Below, piece by piece: positions 21,872 to 31,279 of a stretch of DNA of 64,000 nucleotides. Within the stretch, counting starts at the first letter, position 1, and each line of letters starts with the position of its first letter. A program made the translations under genes and the position numbers. The notes under the pieces were generated by a model. The model made no database searches, was not told the DNA's origin, and saw only the letters and a list, made by a program, of their open reading frames with translations. Location: NCBI GenBank assembly GCA_036346375.1, contig CM070520.1:42117854-42181853 (forward strand), given 5' to 3'. Source of the DNA: Guadua angustifolia. Its lineage: Eukaryota; Streptophyta; Magnoliopsida; Poales; Poaceae.

Positions 21872-23286
21872 TACGAAATCATGTGCTGAAAAATTGGCTG
21901 AGTAATGAAATTGGCATTGCAAAGTGGTTGTGATCATGGCATGTGTTGTGCATGTGCATGTGTTGTTTAAGATTTGATGTGCTGGTGATAGCATGATAAT
22001 AGTTTTGCTTGATGCAATGCGCTCGTATGAGTGGTTGCATGGATTGACTTTGATAATGATTTTGCTTGATGCAATGCGCTCGTGTGAGTTGTTGCATAGA
22101 TTGACCTTGAGTCAAGTTGTGGACTTGTGCTCGGATTTGTTTCTTGTTTATTCATGTGCAGGTGTTGCTCAAGGGCAAACGTGGTCGATGACGGGACCAG
22201 AACTAGGTTCATGGAGGAACTGAGGTTCGAGACTAGATTGAGGGAGGAATCGAGATCTTGGTGGTCAAGGATGTCATGCGAGACGTTCGGGCTAGAGAAC
22301 ATGTACATGGAGGCCGGGCATGTGGGTTGTACAAGCGTGCAAGAGTTGTATTTGGCCATGTTTGGGCCAGGTTGAGATGTATACGAACTCTTTCCGTGTT
22401 GGAAGTGGAGTTGTATTCAATCTCTTTATGTTTGCTTTGTATAAATAGGGGGAGGTGTCTCCTGTTTATGTAGAGAGCCAGGTTTTAGGGTTTGTACTAT
22501 TTTGTTTTGGAGTATTGTATCCAGATAAATAAAATCCTTCTTGCAAATCTGAGCATCCTGTTCATCGCGGCGTGAAGAAGAAAATCCTTGCAACTAGAAG
22601 TTTTTAGCGCTTGATTGTTATTCTATTGCAGCGTAGTTGAAGCCAGCAAAGGAGTCATGCAACTAGAATAATTTAAAGAACTCTCAGCACCTTGAGTTGT
22701 TTTTAGTCTGGCGTAGATTGGAGCATCGACTAAAGTTTTGTCCGTCGTAGCAGTCACGAAGTTCATCACGGAGTTCGGTCTCTTGCAAAGGTATCATCTT
22801 GTGAAGGTAATATCTCAAGATCAATAGGCTCGATCGAGTTGATTCTTTTTAGGTTAGCTTTGGAATTAAATCTAATTTCTACAGTTAAAATTTCACATCA
22901 ATCTAACAGTTGGATCTTTGGGAATTACTATTTTAGTGAACATGTGTTAGACTATTTTTTGAACTGGTCGCCCATTACCAAAACTGGTCTCCCAACTGCT
23001 CTACTAGTCACCCGACTGCTCTCCAACTGCTCTACTGGTTGACCAACTACTCTCCAGCTGCTCTACTGGTCTCTCGACTACTCTTCAACTGCGGGAACTA
23101 GTCTCCTGATTGTTCTCGACTGCGTGAACTGGTCTCCCGATTGTTCGCCGACTGCATGAACTGGTCTCCAATCAATTTGAGTTTAAATTGGGGTGTGTTA
23201 GAAAAAATTATTAAAAATTTGATATTAGCTTCCGCGCAATCAGTCACCCCCCTCTGATTGCTACGTTAGTATATTTCGATCCTACA
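21872..23286 (+). repeat. Copia-1 3' LTR
   Basis: 1415 bp, TACGAAATCATGTGCTG to CGATCCTACA. TATA box TATAAATAG at 22440-22448 and AATAAA at 22528-22533. Diverged from the 5' LTR by scattered substitutions and a few small indels, more than the well-matched half of the nested Tat LTRs, which fits the nesting order. Confidence 0.93.
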
Positions 23287-23336
23287 TTAACTAATGAGTG
23301 TGGTGCCGATATTAACCATAAATTTTTGTTTCATAG

Positions 23337-25369
23337 GCTTCGAGCATCAGGATTGCTCCCACTCGCCCGGATTGTGGAGGCGGCACTGGGAGGGGACGTG
23401 GGTCACCAGTTCCCGTTCGACAGGTCCCATCTCATCACTCTGGTGGATCAGTGGAGGCCAGAGACACACCTTCCATCTACCTATCGGAGAGATGGCGATC
23501 ACTTTGGAGGACGTCTCATATCTCCTCGGACTCCCGATTGCTGGTGACCCTATGGTACCCCAGGACGTCGACCCGACATGGTGCTAGGAGCTACTTGACC
23601 GGTTCCTGCATGTGTTGCCAACTGCTGTGTACCGACCCTTCACCAGCACACATGGTCCGACTCTGTGGTGGCTTTGATAGTTATGGATGGATCGACGACG
23701 GCTCGACCTTCACCAGATGTCCACTGCTGGTACAGCTATGAGCATACGAGAGGTTCCAGATCGGCGGCCCAACATCGACCTGCAGCCTGTTGTACATGCA
23801 GGTGATGACGACGTTGACGCTCCGACCATGGGCACCATCTGGTGCCACCGACGGGTAAGAAATTGAAATCACGATTTTGATTCTTTTGCTTTAACATTTG
23901 TGAGTACTAACGGTAACATTATGCGTTGAATTTTCTGTCATCACTGCAGCCTAGGTGGGCACACAAGACTGTGTGGCTGGGCTACCCACAGTTCATCGCT
24001 GCATTCGACCACCTCACCGACGACCACGTACGCTGGACGTCGTACATGGTGGCAGAGGTGTAGCTAAGTGTGACGGGTGGGCTGTCCACCCTATGCACAC
24101 GAGATGCAACGTACTGGTGCACATGTCGGTTCCTCCTATTTGACGTCCAGGTCGAGAGCTACACTGTCCATCAAGTGATGAGGTAGTTCGGCCTACGATA
24201 GGAGTTCCCAATCAGGGTCGGCCGTGGGGTCCCACACAGCGCCTACTCGTAAGTTCCCTGCATCGATGTTCTATAATTATTATCATATAATGCCATCTAA
24301 TAATGCTATATTTATTTCTGATCCACAGCCAGACTAGGAAGGGCGTGCATGGGGCCACCTGCTGGCACATATGTATGGCGCCATGGGTTGAGGAGTGGGA
24401 AGGAGCCCTGGATGACGTCCATGCTAAGGATGCGGCATACGACCCGTAGACGTACCATGCCTACCGACAGTGGTACACTTCCCGTACCCGTCTACGTTTG
24501 GTACACGTCAACCTTGATTCTCCTAGACACGTTCCCAGGGTGAGGGACAAGTATCCCGCCCATACGAACTCGACTCTGCATAGTGCGGTACATTGCGTCC
24601 TATATACGATCTCATGTACACTCAGTTCGTAACCGTGCTAACTAATTCGTAATGTCTTTTCTAGACTGATATGCTAGGTCGGGTCTACGAGGAGTTAGGG
24701 AGATTCCTTTCACATCTGACTAGCAGGTTTGGCGTGACCAGAGAGGAGGTGACCTCCTTGCTCGTGAGGTTTTGGGATGGCTCGAGACGTGCCCTCGAGT
24801 TAGCAGGATGCCGCCAGCCTCCCGATGTGGCTCACGGTGTACCGCTTAGGGGAGACAAGGGTGTTGCGCGTACATTTTCACATGCTACAGCCTCCCATGC
24901 CACCGTTACAACATCGGCTGCGAGAGGGTGAGCTAGCTGCTGGACACGCTGGTCTAGCCGCTCACGCTGGAGGTGTGTACTTAAATGCACTTTTATGTTT
25001 TGCAATCATTTTTTGAATGCTTTCAACAATTCTTCATTTGCTACAGGCTCATAAGCACAGTGGTTCCTGCCTACAGCTTCACCTGCACCTGATGACTACG
25101 AGGGGTAGGCTGATGATCTAGATCACGAGGACTACGACCAGGACGACGTTGACGTATTGAGGTACTTCGTCGATCCGGATGAGCCTGGACCATCACAGTT
25201 ACAGGGAGCACCACCACCGACGCAGTCTTCTCAGCCGAAGTACGCCACACCTCCAGCTAGACCATAGAGGGCTCACCACACGCTGACGTAGTTGACTTAC
25301 TCGCAGGGGCAGGTTCGGAGGAGGCCTGCCCAACCATGAGGAGCCGCCCAGAAACGGGGCCGACAGTAG
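23337..25369 (+). pseudogene. PMD gene 1, core and C-terminal exons
   Basis: Exon from about 23337 (after acceptor CATAG) to 23854 carries the plant mobile domain core: LRASGLLPLARIVEAAL, LVDQWRPETHTFHLPIGEMA (after a small frame change) and TLEDVSYLLGLPIAGDP. A TAG at 23585-23587 replaces a Gln codon (WC-stop-ELLDRFL), and more stops follow near 23670. Further exons, approximate: 23950-24248 (WAHKTVWLGYPQFIAAFDHL), 24329-24540 (WYTSRTRLRL in one frame), 24665-24972 (LGRVYEELGRFLSHL) and 25047-25369 (proline-rich tail, stop TAG 25367-25369). Splice borders mostly fit GT/AG. The exon layout parallels PMD gene 2 at 37036-42879. The gene is clearly dead. Confidence 0.75.
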
Positions 25370-25386
25370 TTTCTTATGTTTTTTAT

Positions 25387-25497
25387 TGTTGGTACTTTTA
25401 ATCTTATACTTAGTTAATCCTTCCAAATATGTTGTACGAACTATTGTATTTTGGATTGCTAGTACTTTTAATCTTATGGACTTAGTTAATCCTTCCA
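25387..25497. repeat. Short direct duplication after PMD gene 1
   Basis: A segment of about 38 bp containing TACTTTTAATCTTAT and ACTTAGTTAATCCTTCCA occurs at about 25389-25424 and again at about 25461-25497, a 70-bp offset. Confidence 0.7.
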
Positions 25498-25660
25498 TCA
25501 GCTTTCTCACGTCAATTGGACAACACACACAATAGTTTTGTCTGTGTGATGTGACAACACACTGCTAGCAGTTTTATCAGACTGGTTTGACAACACTCTG
25601 CAAACCACCAAGCGACAAAACACTACCCATCTCAGACCGGCGGATAAGACTCTGGCGACC

Positions 25661-28600
25661 AGTAACATCCCAAAATTTGAGTTTTGAATGTTTAATTTGA
25701 AACTGAACCAATTGCATTTTCTTGGAATTAAACAAAGCTTAATTTGAATTTTCTATTAATAAAAGGATTTAATTTGACTAATCTATCCATCAAATAAAAG
25801 ATTTCTAGTTTTAGTTGGGTTCATTATGCTTCAAAGAATTTTTTTGTATTTTTGGAGATTTTGATGAATTTATTTGCTATTTATTTGCTTTTATTCAAAT
25901 TTTTAGAATTTTCTAAATTCGGAAAATAATCTTTATTTCTAAAATCTCTTGGGCCGAATCTCCTTCGGCCTATTTCTATTCCGCTTCCGGCCCGATCTGG
26001 CCTACTGCGCTAGTCCGCTCGCAGTCCAACCCCGCGGCCCACTCCTGTTCCGTCGCCGATCGGCCCACTCCGCTTCTCTCAGCCTGGCCTTTCCCTCCAC
26101 GTCGCCGAGCCTGTTTCCCCTCTCCTTGGGCCGCCGCCTCACTCCCCAGGCCCAGCTTGTTGCTATCGCCAAAAACCCTAGCACCATGGGCGTTGGATCC
26201 TGATCCAGCGGTCAAGATTCAACCACATGGCCGTGCGCGTGTGAGCCGTCCGATCCGTGCTGCGTGCGCGGTCCCGATCGAGCCACGTCACTCTACCGGA
26301 TCTCAACCGAACTCAGCCGCCGTTGCACCCGCCTCTGCAAATATCACGCTGGGCGCTCCTGCCGAGGACTATTTAATGCTCGCCACACCCAGTGTCGTGT
26401 TCTCGGTTTCACGCCGCCACTTTTGCCCCGCGCCTCGCCGTTCAGACCATCGCCGTTTGATCGCAAGTGCTCGCCGGAGTTCGATAGCCCGCCGCCATAC
26501 TTTTTAGTGCCGTGCGCCGCCCTCGGTAAGTTTCGTGGCCTTCGTTGAGGTCGTCGCCACGCGCTCTTGTAGATCTACACAAACCCGCAAGGAAACCGGC
26601 GAGGAATCGCCACGGTGATGGTCATCTTCCCCGCCTTTGGCGCCGCGCCGCCACTCTGCCTCGCCCGTGCCACACTGGCACCCACATCGGCACCACGTCC
26701 ACACCACTCCGCTCCGTCAGCGTAGCGTGTCGCCCCATGGCTGTCACGTCGTTTTGCCATCCTGCCGCGTCAACATCGCTTCGGGTTCCGCGCCTGCACC
26801 GCATCACCTACCGTGTGGCAGCTGAGTCAACGCCACGTCGGTTGCCACATTAGCGCTAGCCTCCTGCATGGTGTCGACGTTGTCTGGTCTGCCATGCCAG
26901 CTTGAGCCATCTCAGTGAACTCGGTTCACTGTGAACCAGACGCCGACATGTGGGCCCCACATGTCGGTGAAATTTTGATTTTATTTTCAGAATTTTCAGA
27001 AAATCTAAAAATTCCAGCCAATCATATTGCGCCACGTGTCACCCCTTTATGATTTTTCTGATTTTCTAATCCGAGGAACTTCCAAGAGCCCGTTCTCCTT
27101 CATTCAAGCTCTGATTTAGTAGTGATTTAAATTTCTAAATTCATATAAATTCAAGATCTATCTTCCAGTACCATTATTTTTTATTTTTCAATTTTGTTTG
27201 ATTTTGTTTTATTTATTTATTCTCGTTTCGCGTGTAGGCAGCCTTGATAAACTCGAGCTAATCCACGATGAGGTAGATCCAAAGAAGAGGCAACAAATGC
27301 AAGTCTTCCTTGAACATGTTGATTCTAAATTTTAAGAAAATCTTATGTTGTTTTAAATTATGCATGCTTACTGACGAGGCCTAGGAACTCCTTGACCGGC
27401 CAGTGTGCGGTCAATGGATTCCCATGCTCGGAAGGCCCCGACCGCGACCTAGGTGCACCGGGAACGCTCGACCTCGAGCGTGGTGTGCCCGAGCTCGACT
27501 ACGCACGACCTCTGGCTCGGGCGGGTCTCGTCTGAAGCCCTGGTCCGCCCAAGGATTTCGGATCTAGCGTTTTACTGGCGGTTTCCAGAGAGCGGGTCGC
27601 GGGGATGACTAGGAGTGTGCGGCAGGTTCGGGGGCAGTTGCTGCAGGCCCTCAAGGTGCACGAGGGCCCCTTTTCAAGGATCGCTCCCGGTCGTTGCGGG
27701 CGAAAGGAGTATAAAGGATCAAGGACGCATGAGCTCCAGGAAGACAACAACACAGCGCACACAGCAGCTCGAGCTAGGATCCCCTATTATTGCCTTGAGT
27801 TGTAAACACCGCTTTGTACACCCATATAACGAGAATCACCGCCGTAAGGCGACTGGAGTAGAGCTATTACCTTGAACGGGGCTCGAACCAGTATAAACCT
27901 TTGTCTCGCGTTCGTTGCCGTCTTGCTCCGACCACCTCCGCGACCGGTTTTCTTCCTCCGTTCGAGTAAAACGCTACTCGGGTCCCGTAACGTTCTGACC
28001 CCTACCTCACCTCTTGCGGTTGGCGATCCCGATCGTCGACACTTACTTTTACGCAATGTACTTTAAATGTAGCGTTAAGGTTTAGCTAAATTCCAGATGT
28101 GGTACACCCTCATTGACTTTAATCATGACAACCTTTGTCACCCTAGATGATACTAGCTACTTTATTTGGTGATAACCAAAAGTGTAGCGTGGGATGGTAG
28201 AATTGCTTAGACCTGCTTAATCGTTTCAGTATTATGCCATTAGGGGAAACTTTTCAATCAATGTTTAAACTTAGTTGTGAAGATGCAGCAATTGGTATTG
28301 CTACTGTTATTTAAATGAAATAAAGTGAAAATGTCTTAGACCGGGGCAAATGGATGATTGGTGGGTGTTGGATGCACGAGACCTTGTAAAGTGAATGTTC
28401 CGCCCTAGTCAATTAAGGATCGAAACATGTGTTACCATGGACCGAGCACTACCGTACAACCACAAGTCTATATGGGTACGACCTGGCTAATTAATTTGTA
28501 CGTCTCGTTATTGGCTTCGCCATTTGGTAGGATGTGGGTGTTGGATGTAAATACTCGCAAGGCGCAAGAGGGGTCTTCTGTACTGGGTGACTAGAACCCT

Positions 28601-29497
28601 AACAGCGGTGAAATCTTAGCGGGTGAAGTTAGTAGTGGGTTTGTGCATTGTAAAGATCTTGTCATGATCTCTCTGACGACACACCAAAGGAAGTGTGTTA
28701 ATTGCATGGCAACAAGAGTCGATCATGTCTTGTGGGTAAAGTTGTACACACTCTGCAGAGTTAAAACTACTTAAGTAGCCGTGCCCACAGTCAAGGGTAG
28801 GCGAGGTATGCTAGCACATTGTAGATCTTATGGTTTTGTTTTAAATGAAAATGATGGTTTGGGAATCCGTGAGTGGTTGGAACTCTCGGGTTTTGGTTTG
28901 GCGGCAAGAGCCAGTCAGGTGGCTAGAACCTATTTAGTTGTTATATCAAATTCAATTATTATTCAATTACACTTTGGTTAAATGATGCTTTGTGAAATTA
29001 CAATTGTATTTAAAGTTAAATTCTGCTTTATGCTAAAAGAGCCATATTATGCCTTCAATTGTTCAACCATGCATATAGTTATCATGCATTATGTTTTCAA
29101 GACTTGCGGAGTACATTTTGTGCTCACCTTTGCAACATCCCCGCTTTCTACAGAAGAGTGCGCAGAAGCTGAAGGTGACTACGAGTTCTATGCTTGTGGT
29201 TATGATGAAGACAATTCGGACTACTAGGACGTGTACCCCAGTCGATTGCCTGTTGGGCATATGGATTGGCTCATTCTGCTACTGTTAATTTATTTCTACT
29301 ACTTCTTGTTGAACTCAAACCATAAGGCTGATTATTTGTAATAATTTGGCTATAAGGCTAAATCTTTTTACTTAATAAATATTATGTGATTTTGGGATAT
29401 GATTGAGTTATCATCACTGTTTCCACTGTGTGCTAGCTTTTTCTGGACTAGTATGGTTGTACACGGAGGATTCGGATTTGGAAATCTAGTCCCGACA
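25661..29497 (+). mobile_element. Solo LTR of a long-LTR Gypsy (same family as the minus-strand element at 46873-55183)
   Basis: Begins AGTAACATCCCAAAATTTGA (the family start is expected to be TGTAACATCCC) and ends AGTCCCGACA. It is flanked by CGACC (25656-25660) and TGACC (29498-29502), one mismatch. Its start matches the minus-strand LTR end at 55183 (TATAACATCCCAAAATTTGG), and its end resembles that LTR's end (ACGACA at 51477). Without the nested Tat LTR it is about 3.16 kb. No internal Gypsy coding region is present. Confidence 0.82.
27372..28041 (+). mobile_element. Nested solo LTR of a Tat-lineage Gypsy, TSD CTTAC
   Basis: 670 bp beginning TGACGAGGCCTAGGAACTCC and ending GATCCCGATCGTCGACA, clearly related to the LTRs at 5835 and 16366. 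A perfect 5-bp duplication CTTAC is at 27367-27371 and 28042-28046. It is inserted within the long solo LTR and in the same orientation, so it is the younger of the two. Confidence 0.92.
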
Positions 29498-29593
29498 TGA
29501 CCTCATAGCGAAGTGACAACACCCTGCCACCCACCGCTTTTTTAGACTGAAACGACAACACGCTGCAGCCCACTTTTTCAGACCAGAGTGGCA

Positions 29594-29600
29594 TATAAAA
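29594..29600 (+). promoter_or_regulatory. TATA box upstream of the MULE-like ORF
   Basis: TATAAAA about 90 bp upstream of the ATG at 29691 and just downstream of the subterminal repeat array. A pyrimidine-rich leader follows. Spacing fits a plant promoter. Confidence 0.55.
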
Positions 29601-29690
29601 CCACTTCCCACCCAAACAGCCCTTCTTCCCTACCCCAACCTCCACTCCAAACCGCAAGTACACATACACATCTCCCACTCACACTTCACC

Positions 29691-29918
29691 ATGGCTAGAT
29701 CCTCTAGCAGAGCAATCTCGTGGACACCAGATATGAGCAGCGTAGCCCTTCGTTACACGATGAGAGTTACATGTAACAGGGAGGACGATCCATTCAAGGA
29801 GGAGAACCTAAGTAAAATGGTGTCCAAATTGCAAGAGTTACGCCAAACATCATCGAGATATGACGAGACAATCTCTGGCCTTAGCCTTGTGACCTTCGAC
29901 GATCTCAAGGCACACTAA
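29691..29918 (+). CDS. N-terminal exon of the MULE-like gene (hypothetical)
   Basis: ATG at 29691 after a TATA box; 75 codons, starting MARSSSRAISWTPDMSSVAL, with a Lys/Glu-rich middle (KEENLSKMVSKLQELRQTSS). The context CACCATGGC is a good plant initiation site. I recognise no domain. It stops at TAA, but the downstream stretch to about 30140 looks like an intron plus further coding, so this may be the first exon of the transposase gene that resumes at 34975. Confidence 0.5.
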   Translation: MARSSSRAISWTPDMSSVALRYTMRVTCNREDDPFKEENLSKMVSKLQELRQTSSRYDETISGLSLVTFDDLKAH

Positions 29919-30139
29919 CAATGGTGGCATCAAAGGTATTTAAAGGTGTGCGAACTAGCCAACCACCCTTCTGGTAATGGTATCTCATCAATATCTCATA
30001 GGGTACTGATGCTACCCGATTAGTATGAAGAGCATATTAAGATTAGTTATTTCATATTTGTTTCCCGTACTAATCTTTTTAGCATCATCCATAACTTCAC
30101 TGCTTCGTATGCTCGTCTTGTGTGTTAGTCATTCCCCGA

Positions 30140-30776
30140 GGATGTAGAGTTGATCAACAAAGATATCCCAGAATTCGTACCGATGTTTGTGCTCTTCAGC
30201 GGTGGTGTCATGCATGGTTCGCACAAAAGCCACACAAGAGGATCTACCTGGAGGGGTAGAGGTCCACCGATCACTGTTGCGCCAGAAAGTTCAAGAGGAC
30301 GTTCAACCACCACTGAAGGAGGGCTTGCTCCTAACTGGGGCGATGACGATGATGATGACGATTTCGTGTCACCTCCACCTCGACGTTCAAACACTATTAG
30401 ACCTAGCCATTCAAGCACTACTACAACAGGCCGTCCCAGGAACAATGGCGATGACGATTTTGTGTCACCTCCACCTCGACATTTAAGCACTACCACAACT
30501 GGCCATTGAAGCACTGATACAATAGTCTGTTCCAAGAACTATGGCGATGGCGATGATGATGACAATTTTGTGTCACCTCCATCTTGATGTTCAAGCACTA
30601 TCAGACCTGGCTGTTCAAGCACTACTACAACAGGCCGTTTCAAGAACAATGCACGAGGATGTCCAACCAGCATTGAAGGACAGGCACCTCCTAACCATGC
30701 AAATGACGATGACGATGATTTCATGCCACCTAGGCCATGAACCAATATACCCCTATCATCCAATTCACCCTTCGAA
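30140..30776 (+). pseudogene. Acidic, proline-rich repeat region of the MULE-like gene
   Basis: Reads DVELINKDIPEFVPMFVLFS, then a Gly/Arg stretch (STWRGRGPP) and repeated modules with runs of Asp followed by FVSPPPR and Thr/Ser-rich linkers (for example GDDDDDDDFVSPPPRR). At least three DNA units of about 115 bp can be seen between 30343 and 30730. Two later units carry stops. It ends abruptly where the truncated Copia-2 begins. Such acidic/Pro-rich spacers precede the DDE domain in some MULE transposases (inference). Confidence 0.5.
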
Positions 30777-31250
30777 GGATGTGATTGCCTTTAACGAGTT
30801 TGTGTAGGTTCCTCATACCAACGTGAGCAAGTCGGCGATGCCATAACCAACCCATGCTAGATTTAGCCATAAGGCACGTTTCAAGATTAATTCTATCCAT
30901 AGTAAAATCTACAAGATAGAGATTTCCCTTTAAACGATCCTTAACGGCTATTGAACCATCAACTCTTTTTATGACATCCACACCCTTATCACTAAATACA
31001 CAATTGTAGCCCGCTTCACATAATTGAGCAATGGACAACAAATTGTAGCTTAGTGATTCAACAAGCAAAACATTATTTAGATAGAAATCATTTGTGATAT
31101 GAATCTTACCTAAACCTACCACTTCACCTTTCCCATTGTCGCCAAAAATGATGCTTTTACTATTTGTCCCATTGGCATCTAAGTGTGCGAACATCGCCTT
31201 TTCTCCGGTCATATGGTGTGTACATCCGCTATCCAATATCCAACTTGATC
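30777..31250 (-). pseudogene. Copia-2 protease and pre-integrase zinc domain, truncated
   Basis: On the minus strand: SSWILDSGCTHHMTGEKAMF with the Asp-Ser-Gly protease motif, followed by LGKIHITNDFYLNNVLLVES, LLSIAQLCEAGYNCVFSDKG, and the GAG-pre-integrase block LWHRRLAHVGMRNLHKLVKG with its HRRLAH signature. The frame breaks off at about 30777. In an intact element the integrase core follows. Confidence 0.9.
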
Positions 31251-31279
31251 CACCAGAGATATAAGCCTACAAAAAAAAT

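Larger units (their letters stand above)
4065..23286 (+). mobile_element. Copia-1: SIRE-type Copia LTR retrotransposon, split by a nested Gypsy
   Basis: Two related LTRs (4065-5466 and 21872-23286) are flanked by a perfect 5-bp duplication, TTAAC, at 4060-4064 and 23287-23291. A primer-binding site complementary to initiator tRNA-Met follows the 5' LTR, and a polypurine tract precedes the 3' LTR. Gene order is gag, then RT-RNase H on the + strand; no protease or integrase is found, so an internal deletion lies near 18940-19050. A complete Tat Gypsy (5835-17042) splits gag. Without it the element is about 8 kb. It sits in an intron of PMD gene 1 and shares its orientation. Confidence 0.93.
25519..29566. 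repeat. MULE-like subterminal repeat array, split by a solo LTR
   Basis: A motif close to GACAACACNCTGC starts at 25519, 25553, 25589, 25613 (degenerate), 29515 and 29554. Alternating with it is CAGACYGG (about 25579, 25634, 29543, 29580). When the solo LTR and one target duplication are removed, the motifs fall at intervals of roughly 24-60 bp. The array lies between the end of PMD gene 1 and the TATA box of the next ORF, so it looks like the subterminal repeats or promoter of the second MULE-like element. Confidence 0.65.

Noticed and set aside
26157..26853. Pro/His-rich open frames on both strands
   Set aside because: Within the long solo LTR at 25661-29497; no motif and no conservation between frames.
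28781..29227. Short open frames near the right end of the long solo LTR
   Set aside because: Inside LTR bounds defined by the target duplication; no family resemblance.
29691..30509. Possible host gene with TATA box and good start context
   Set aside because: Not excluded, but the position between MULE subterminal repeats and MULE transposase makes an element-encoded exon more likely.
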